From the NCBI GenBank assembly GCA_964508495.1, contig CAZDUA010000003.1:20273-84272 (forward strand): a stretch of DNA of 64,000 nt. The letters run 5' to 3'. Below the pieces are notes generated by a model. That model had not been told where the DNA came from. It ran no database searches and saw only the letters and a program-made list of their open reading frames with translations. This DNA is from CABMGU01 sp964508495. Lineage in GTDB: Archaea > Nanobdellota > Nanobdellia > Woesearchaeales > ARS49. The translations under genes were made by a program, and so were the position numbers. Below, in pieces: positions 59,292-64,000 of the stretch. Every line of letters starts with the position of its first letter. The first letter of the stretch is position 1.

Positions 59292-60533
59292 ATGTTACAG
59301 TACGTATTATGGGGTATTTCTTTTGTTACCCTTTGGCTTTCGATTGTTTGGTTGAACTTTTTGTACTTTGAGAAGCCTTCTAGAAAGCTTTCTTCGTATC
59401 CTAAAGTTACTTTCGGCATTCCTGCGCATAACGAGGCAGATACTATTTTGAAAACAATCAAGTCGTTGGTTGCTGCTAAATATCCTGCTGATAAGAAGGA
59501 GATTATTGTTGTTGATGATGGTTCTACTGATGGCACTGCTGGTGTTGTTAAGAGGTACGTTAAGGAAACAGGCGTTCTGGTTAAGGTTATTTCAAAGAAG
59601 AATGGTGGTAAGGCTTCTGCTTTGAATGTTGCGTTGGATTATGCTTCTGGCGAGTTTTTTGCTGTTATGGATGCTGATAGTAGGATTTCTAAGGACAGCG
59701 TTGTTTTGACTTTGTCCAATTTCACTGATGATGCTGATGATGTTGGCGCGGTTATTAGCCGTGTTCGTGTTGATGCTCCTAAGACTTTCTTGGAGAGGAT
59801 TCAGCGTTTTGAGTATATCATGTCTAGTATGATTCGTAAGATTATGTCTAATTTTGGCACCCTTTCAATTACGCCTGGTGTTCTTTCAACTTATCGCACT
59901 AGTGTTTTGAGAAAGCTTGGCGGTTTTACTCGTGATAAGAAGAATTTGACTGAGGATTTGGAGATTGCGATGCGTTTGAAATATAATGGTTATGCTATTA
60001 GGATGGAGACTGATAGTGTTACTTACACGCATGTTCCGAATACAATTGATGCGTTGTGGCGTCAGCGTGTCAGGTGGGCTCGTGGTTACATTTACAATCA
60101 TTGGAATTACAGGGGCATGTTCTTTTCCAACAAGCATGGCTTGTTTGGCGTTTTCCAGCTGCCAGTGAACGTTTTAGCGGTTGTATTGTTGATTGCAAAC
60201 ATCGGCATTATTGCTTTTGATTTGTTTAATCGTTTTTTTGATTTTGTTTTCAGGAGTTTTACTATTCCTAATTATTTCCTTAATCATATTACTGATTTTC
60301 CGTCTGTGCAGGAGTTTATTCTTGCTAGAAACGTTCAGGTTTACTTGCCTATCTTGATTGGCTTCGTGCTTGGTGTTTATTTGATTATTTTCGCTCATCG
60401 TTTGTTTAAGGAGCAGTTTAGAAGGCAGATTTCGCCTCTTGTTATTTATGTGATTGTTATGCCTTACTTTACTACTGTTAATTGGGTTTCTTCTATTGTT
60501 CAGGAAGTTTCTCGTTCTAAGAGAAAGTGGTAA
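59292..60533 (+). CDS. GT2-family membrane glycosyltransferase
   Basis: A 413-residue processive-type GT2 enzyme. One N-terminal membrane helix is followed by the GT-A domain: FGIPAHNEADTI, VVDDGSTDGTAG, VMDADSRIS (DxD-like) and TEDLEIAMR, with QRVRWARG as the Q-x-x-RW signature of polysaccharide synthases. Three or four C-terminal membrane helices follow from about residue 275. It probably builds a surface polysaccharide or glycolipid. TTTATAAAG at 59262-59270 is the TATA box. It overlaps the convergent glycosidase-like gene by 17 nt. Confidence 0.9.
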   Translation: MLQYVLWGISFVTLWLSIVWLNFLYFEKPSRKLSSYPKVTFGIPAHNEADTILKTIKSLVAAKYPADKKEIIVVDDGSTDGTAGVVKRYVKETGVLVKVISKKNGGKASALNVALDYASGEFFAVMDADSRISKDSVVLTLSNFTDDADDVGAVISRVRVDAPKTFLERIQRFEYIMSSMIRKIMSNFGTLSITPGVLSTYRTSVLRKLGGFTRDKKNLTEDLEIAMRLKYNGYAIRMETDSVTYTHVPNTIDALWRQRVRWARGYIYNHWNYRGMFFSNKHGLFGVFQLPVNVLAVVLLIANIGIIAFDLFNRFFDFVFRSFTIPNYFLNHITDFPSVQEFILARNVQVYLPILIGFVLGVYLIIFAHRLFKEQFRRQISPLVIYVIVMPYFTTVNWVSSIVQEVSRSKRKW

Positions 60534-61584
60534 GGTATATTGCTGCCCAGAGCATTCCTTCGTCTGCGTGGTAGAATATTGACTTGTATGGTTTTTTGCT
60601 GATTGTGTAAACTTCAAAGAGAGTGCCGTGATGTTTTATTGTCTCGTCATATTGTTGTTTGTACGTCTTTAGTAATTCTGGGTTGTATTTTTTTACTGCT
60701 TGCATCCAGAGGAATCCTAGGAATGGCCAGATTGCGTCGTGCTGCCATCCTGGCACGAGTATTTCTATTGGTATCATGTGCGTGTGTGGTTTTGGGCTGT
60801 ATGATAGTGGGAATGGGTTGTCCAGCCCGTGTTTTTGTATGACTGTTAGTGATTTGTTGAAATCTTTGCCCACGCCTAACCAATATGGGAGCGTGTTTGC
60901 GTCTCCGCTTGCTTCTGGGTTAGTTCTGTCGTCTCTGTAGTATCCTTTCCAGTAATCGTCTAAATGTTTTACGAGATATTTTTCTGTGTATGGGAATTTT
61001 AGTCCTAGTTCTTTCGCGTCTCTTGCTATTAGTATTGCCATGCAGTGTGTGTAGCAGCTGCTGTCGTGTCTTGCGTAGTCTCGCATTCCTGAGAAGTGTA
61101 CGTGTCTTCTCACTTTGCCGTCTAAGAGTACTATGCTTGCGAATGCTTCTATTTCTGCTTGCAGGAATCTTTTGTATTTTTTCATTAGTTTTTTGTCATT
61201 CAATACCCTGACTGCGTGTATCATTAACGCTACTGAGTCCGGGCTGTATATATCTGGAAATGAGAATGGCGTTCCTTTTGTTGTTATGGTCGTTTTTATT
61301 CCTGTTTCTTGATATTTTTCTAAAGCATAATGTAATGTTTTTGTGACTTCTTTGCGATATCCTAGTTTTATCAAACTCTCCGCGCAGTATCCGAAGTCTC
61401 TTGCCCAGAATTCTTTGTAGTGGTGCGTGCTTGTTTGGAAGTATTTTCCGTTCCAGCACGCTTGTACTATTTGTTTGCAGATTTGTTGTGCTGTTCCTTT
61501 GTATTTTTTTGGCCCGTTTATTTTTTGTTTTAATGACTGCCAGAAGTATTTCACGCCTTGTGCTAGGTGTATTGGATGGTACAT
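60517..61584 (-). CDS. Alpha/alpha-toroid glycosidase-like protein
   Basis: A 355-residue soluble protein that looks like a six-hairpin glycosidase domain. YKEFWARDFGYCAESL is an invariant-looking W-x-RD block, later come DSSCYTHCMA and VPGWQHDAIWPFLG, and the end has YHADEGMLWAA, with repeated helix pairs between. This fold occurs in amylo-1,6-glucosidases, GH63 and GH15-like enzymes. It could trim a glycan made by the neighbouring GT2, but activity is inferred. No signal peptide. Confidence 0.65.
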   Translation of the reverse strand: MYHPIHLAQGVKYFWQSLKQKINGPKKYKGTAQQICKQIVQACWNGKYFQTSTHHYKEFWARDFGYCAESLIKLGYRKEVTKTLHYALEKYQETGIKTTITTKGTPFSFPDIYSPDSVALMIHAVRVLNDKKLMKKYKRFLQAEIEAFASIVLLDGKVRRHVHFSGMRDYARHDSSCYTHCMAILIARDAKELGLKFPYTEKYLVKHLDDYWKGYYRDDRTNPEASGDANTLPYWLGVGKDFNKSLTVIQKHGLDNPFPLSYSPKPHTHMIPIEILVPGWQHDAIWPFLGFLWMQAVKKYNPELLKTYKQQYDETIKHHGTLFEVYTISKKPYKSIFYHADEGMLWAAIYLTTFS

Positions 61585-61600
61585 TTTCTCTCTTTTTTTA

Positions 61601-61675
61601 CGCGCCGTGGAGGATTTGAACCCCCGATCTCCCGGTTAGGAACCGATTGCTCTATCCAGGCTGAGCTAACGGCGC
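61601..61675 (-). tRNA. tRNA-Arg (CCT)
   Basis: The cloverleaf is complete: acceptor GCGCCGT/ACGGCGC, D arm GCTCAGCCTGGATAGAGC, anticodon loop TTCCTAA, T arm GGGGGTTCAAATCCTCC, discriminator G. The outermost anticodon-stem pair is an A-G mismatch. CCA is not encoded. Confidence 0.95.
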
Positions 61676-61730
61676 ATATGTTTAACTTTCCTTCGAAGAT
61701 TATTTAAACCTTTATCTTTGTCGTCGATAT

Positions 61731-62654
61731 ATGTACGTTATTAAGCATGTTCCTGAGGACTTTTTTGTTAGTGAGGTTAGTACTGTTAGGGCTGTGTCTT
61801 CTGGTAAGTATGCGTATTTTGTTTTGCTGAAGCGTAATGTTACTACATTGGAGTCTTTGCGTCGTTTGTCTGTTGCTTTGCGTGTTTCTTTTGGTGGTTT
61901 GTCTTGTGCGGGGAATAAGGATAAGAAGGCTGTGACTGGGCAGGTTTGCAGTGTTTATGGTGGTTCTAAGGACCGGATTGAAAGTTTGAATTTGAAAGAT
62001 ATTAATTGCAGGTTTTTGGGTTTTGGTGATGAGCCTGTGCATCTTGGCCAGTTGGAAGGTAATGCTTTCAAGATTGTTGTGCGTAATATTGAGAGTTTGC
62101 CTGAAATTTCTACTAAATTCCGTAATTTATTCGGAGAGCAGCGTTTCAGCGTTAATAATGCTGATATTGGCAGGCATATTGTCAAGCGCGAGTTTGAAAT
62201 GGCTGTTAAACTGATTTCTGGCTTGCATCCTGAGATTGTTGCAAAGATGAAACTGCATACTGATACGCGTGATTTTGTTGGCGCTTTGAGGTGTTTGCCT
62301 CGTAAACTTTTGTTGTTGTTCGTGCATGCTTATCAGAGTTTGTTGTGGAACAAGATAGCGTTGGCTTCCAGCGCTGAAATTCTTCCTATTATCGGTTTTG
62401 GCAGTGAGGTTGATGGTGTTACAAAAGGCATTCTTGCAGAAGAGAACTTGAAGCCTTCTGATTTTGTTATTCGTGAGTTGCCTGAGGCTAGTGCTGAGGG
62501 CAGTGAGAGGAAAGTGTGGGCTGAGGCTAAGGACTTGAAGGTTGGTAGTTTGGAAGATGATGAGTCTTTTTTGGGTAAGAAGAAAGTCACGTTAGAATTC
62601 TTTTTGCCTAAGGGTTGTTATGCTACTGAATTTATACGCCAGCAGTTTCAATAA
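61731..62654 (+). CDS. truD: tRNA pseudouridine synthase TruD
   Basis: A 307-residue pseudouridine synthase of the TruD family, which modifies tRNA position 13 (and others in archaea). The N-terminal PEDFFVSEV and CAGNKDKKAVTGQ blocks carry the catalytic Asp. The TRUD insertion domain is much reduced compared with the usual 350-430 residues. The C-terminus has FLPKGCYATEFIRQQF, the typical end. A TATA box (TTTAAACC, about 61703-61710) lies 22-28 nt upstream. It overlaps adk by 23 nt, convergent. Confidence 0.93.
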   Translation: MYVIKHVPEDFFVSEVSTVRAVSSGKYAYFVLLKRNVTTLESLRRLSVALRVSFGGLSCAGNKDKKAVTGQVCSVYGGSKDRIESLNLKDINCRFLGFGDEPVHLGQLEGNAFKIVVRNIESLPEISTKFRNLFGEQRFSVNNADIGRHIVKREFEMAVKLISGLHPEIVAKMKLHTDTRDFVGALRCLPRKLLLLFVHAYQSLLWNKIALASSAEILPIIGFGSEVDGVTKGILAEENLKPSDFVIRELPEASAEGSERKVWAEAKDLKVGSLEDDESFLGKKKVTLEFFLPKGCYATEFIRQQFQ

Positions 62655-63249
62655 TCTTGCTTAGTTCTTTGAATATGTGTTCTATGCTTTTGTTCGCGTC
62701 TGCTGAGTGTACTATTCTTCTTGGCTTGTAATATTCCAATAATGGTTCTGTTTCGTCGTGGTATTGCGTCAGTCTTTTTTTGATTGCTTCTGGCTTGTCG
62801 TCTTCTCTTTGGTATACTTCTCCTCCGCACCTGTTGCAAACTCCTGGTTTTCTTGGCGGGTTTTCTGTTCCGTAGATTGCCCTGCATTGTTTGCACTGTC
62901 TTCTTGCGGATAGTCTCTTAACTGAGTCTGCGTCTGTTAGTTTTAGTTCTATGACTAGGTCTATTTGTGTTATTTCGTCTAGTGCTTCTGCTTGGAATAG
63001 TGTTCTTGGAAAGCCGTCTAGTATGATTCCTTTTGTTTCTGTTGCGAGTCTTTCTCTGACTAGTCCTATCATTTGTTCGTCTGAGAATAGTTTGCCTGTT
63101 GTGAGTTGTTGTTTGATTTTTTCGTTTTTTGCTGCTGCTTCTCTTAGCAAGTCGCCCGTTGATATGTGAACTAGGTCGTATTTTTCTTTCAGAAGTTGTG
63201 CTTGTGTTCCTTTTCCCGACCCTTGTGCTCCTAATATGACAATGTTCAT
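62632..63249 (-). CDS. adk: Adenylate kinase (zinc LID type)
   Basis: A 205-residue kinase interconverting ATP, AMP and ADP. The P-loop is GAQGSGKGTQAQ, the AMP-binding block ISTGDLLRE, then LDGFPRTLFQAEAL. The LID carries a Cys4 zinc site (CKQC and CNRCGGEVYQR), as in many bacteria and DPANN archaea. This is the bacterial/eukaryotic-type Adk, not the short archaeal AdkA. ATG 63249 overlaps the upstream stop as ATGA. Confidence 0.95.
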   Translation of the reverse strand: MNIVILGAQGSGKGTQAQLLKEKYDLVHISTGDLLREAAAKNEKIKQQLTTGKLFSDEQMIGLVRERLATETKGIILDGFPRTLFQAEALDEITQIDLVIELKLTDADSVKRLSARRQCKQCRAIYGTENPPRKPGVCNRCGGEVYQREDDKPEAIKKRLTQYHDETEPLLEYYKPRRIVHSADANKSIEHIFKELSKIIETAGV

Positions 63250-63707
63250 CCTAAATACTCTAGTATTTCTCTTGGTTCTACGTGTTTTTGCCAGCACTCA
63301 CGTAGTTTTTTGAATAGCGGGATTATTATCTTTTTGTCTTGCTGCCAGATATCGTAAAGTTTTCTGATTGTTTGAGCGTCTAGTTCGTCTTCGCCGATTA
63401 AATCGGTCTCTAATATTGACCTGTATTGTTCCATTAAGTGCCTGAACACGTCTATTATTTGTTTTTTCTCGCCGTTCGTGTAGCATTTGCACTCGTACAT
63501 TGCTGTCAGGCTGTTCGGGTCTGGGTTTAGCGAGTTTTCGAGTATGTCTAGTACTGGCTCCATTCTTTCCCCAATTTTTCTTTTTACTTGTCTTAGGATG
63601 AAGTCTTCGTCTTCTATGAGTGAGATTTCGAATTCTTTGTTTATCTTGTCAAACTCTGGCAGTACCGGGTGTTCTTTTCTTGCTGTTTCGTATGCGTCTT
63701 TTATCAT
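63246..63707 (-). CDS. Unknown protein upstream of adk
   Basis: A 153-residue soluble helical protein. The N-terminus (IKDAYETARKEHPVLPEFDKIN) is followed by long charged helices. A pair of Cys lies in CKCYTNGEK. No family recognised. It is translationally coupled to adk by ATGA overlap, so a role in the same metabolic step is possible but unsupported. Confidence 0.65.
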   Translation of the reverse strand: MIKDAYETARKEHPVLPEFDKINKEFEISLIEDEDFILRQVKRKIGERMEPVLDILENSLNPDPNSLTAMYECKCYTNGEKKQIIDVFRHLMEQYRSILETDLIGEDELDAQTIRKLYDIWQQDKKIIIPLFKKLRECWQKHVEPREILEYLG

Positions 63708-63792
63708 AGTCTTTCTGCTCTTCAGTGTCGTATATAAAATTTGCTATCTAATGGCAACTTTTTTAAAGTCACGTGAAGGAATTGCCTGTAAC

Positions 63793-63865
63793 GCCTCCGT
63801 AGCTTAGTAGCCATAGCGGCGGTTTTGTAAACCGCAGGTCGAGGGTGCAATTCCCTCCGGAGGCT
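63793..63865 (+). tRNA. tRNA-Thr (TGT)
   Basis: The cloverleaf is complete: acceptor GCCTCCG/CGGAGGC, anticodon stem GCGGT/ACCGC around TTTGTAA, T stem GAGGG/CCCTC, discriminator T. The T loop reads TGCAATT, so position 55 is G instead of the usual T. CCA is not encoded. Confidence is slightly lowered for the T loop. Confidence 0.93.
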
Positions 63866-63907
63866 TTTCTTAGATCAAAGTAAAATATTATTGTATGAGA
63901 AGCTGAT

Positions 63908-64000
63908 TCACCAATGTATGCGTGTGCATATGTCGTTGACTTCAAGAAGGCCTTCGCAGCATTGTCCGCCGTACATTTCTGGTCGTAAGTTCATGTCTGC
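63908..64000 (-). CDS. C-terminal fragment of a cysteine-containing protein
   Basis: An open minus-strand frame enters from the right edge and stops with TGA at 63908-63910. It reads about 30 residues ending GGQCCEGLLEVNDICTRIHW. The CC pair and third Cys resemble exported disulfide-rich proteins. The gene lies mostly outside the window and no family can be named. Confidence 0.42.
   Translation of the reverse strand, partial: ADMNLRPEMYGGQCCEGLLEVNDICTRIHW

Noticed and set aside
1..64000. CRISPR arrays, insertion sequences, prophage genes, rRNA genes
   Set aside because: No regularly spaced direct repeats, transposase or integrase motifs, phage structural genes or rRNA-like stretches were found on either strand.

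Overview
The window reads as chromosomal DNA of a small-genome archaeon. The coding inventory is archaeal: release factor aRF1, aIF5B, aIF5A with its hypusine lysine, ribosomal proteins eL43 and eL40, RNA polymerase subunit Rpo12 (RpoP), prefoldin beta, UPF0147, an Orc1/Cdc6 initiator, Cdc48/VAT, GatD/GatE, RtcB with archease, and NreA. Promoters are TATA boxes (TTTATAA or TTTTTAAA) usually 22-30 nt before the start codon, so many mRNAs should be leaderless. A few internal or small genes carry Shine-Dalgarno sequences instead. Genes are short and tightly packed, with many ATGA overlaps and convergent 3' overlaps. There are many small conserved-looking proteins of unknown function and several minimal or split versions of known families. 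This fits a DPANN archaeon of the Woesearchaeota/Pacearchaeota type. That assignment is inference, since no 16S rRNA gene lies in the window.

Layout. 1-2000: a cut-off gene, two tandem paralogous unknown proteins and a zincin-like protein. 1983-7126: metallophosphoesterase, SprT-like protease, aRF1, then a translation/chaperone operon (eL43, rpoP, prefoldin beta, UPF0147), an MscS-like channel and a DRG-type GTPase. 7114-13000: asparagine-synthase-like protein, DUF371, PUA protein, a eukaryotic-type protein kinase beside a stand-alone LysRS-I-like catalytic domain, a second PUA protein and aIF5B. 13000-21800: surface protein, alaS, a HEPN-like protein, a lipoprotein, NreA, a tiny cysteine protein, a RecJ-like DHH protein, a DUF3095 cyclase-like protein and tRNA-Gly. 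21850-31250: PIG-L deacetylase with GT4, smc, lipoprotein plus parvulin, rnhB, tRNA-iMet, tRNA-Ser, a COG0523 GTPase and pyrH.

31244-43800: secreted transglutaminase, PIN-ATPase-KH protein, serS, orc1/cdc6, small unknowns including two tiny overlapping ORFs, tsaC, eif5A, eL40, site-2 protease, rtcB and archease. 43800-51100: tmk, DUF2391 protein, MgtE-like pair, tRNA-Val and tRNA-Pro with an unusual structured repeat element, a split Tpa1/Ofd1-type oxygenase, dcd, tatD, hydrolase and Ca/cation antiporter. 51100-64000: SecB-like protein, cdc48, M3-like peptidase, gatD-gatE, YjdF-like membrane protein, GT2, an alpha/alpha-toroid glycosidase-like protein, tRNA-Arg, truD, adk and tRNA-Thr. The last bases hold a cut-off cysteine-containing gene.

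The main themes are translation and tRNA biology (seven tRNAs, AlaRS, SerRS, GatDE, a LysRS-like paralogue, TsaC, TruD, RtcB/archease), nucleotide metabolism (PyrH, Tmk, Dcd, Adk), replication and repair (Cdc6, SMC, RNase HII, NreA, RecJ-like), proteostasis (Cdc48, M3, S2P, SprT-like, parvulin, prefoldin) and envelope or glycolipid genes. No rRNA, CRISPR array, insertion sequence or prophage was seen. The least explained pieces are the kinase/LysRS-like pair, the tRNA-Pro-derived structured repeat at 46532-46719, the tiny ORF pair at 39347-39531, and the tRNA-Ser that abuts a start codon.
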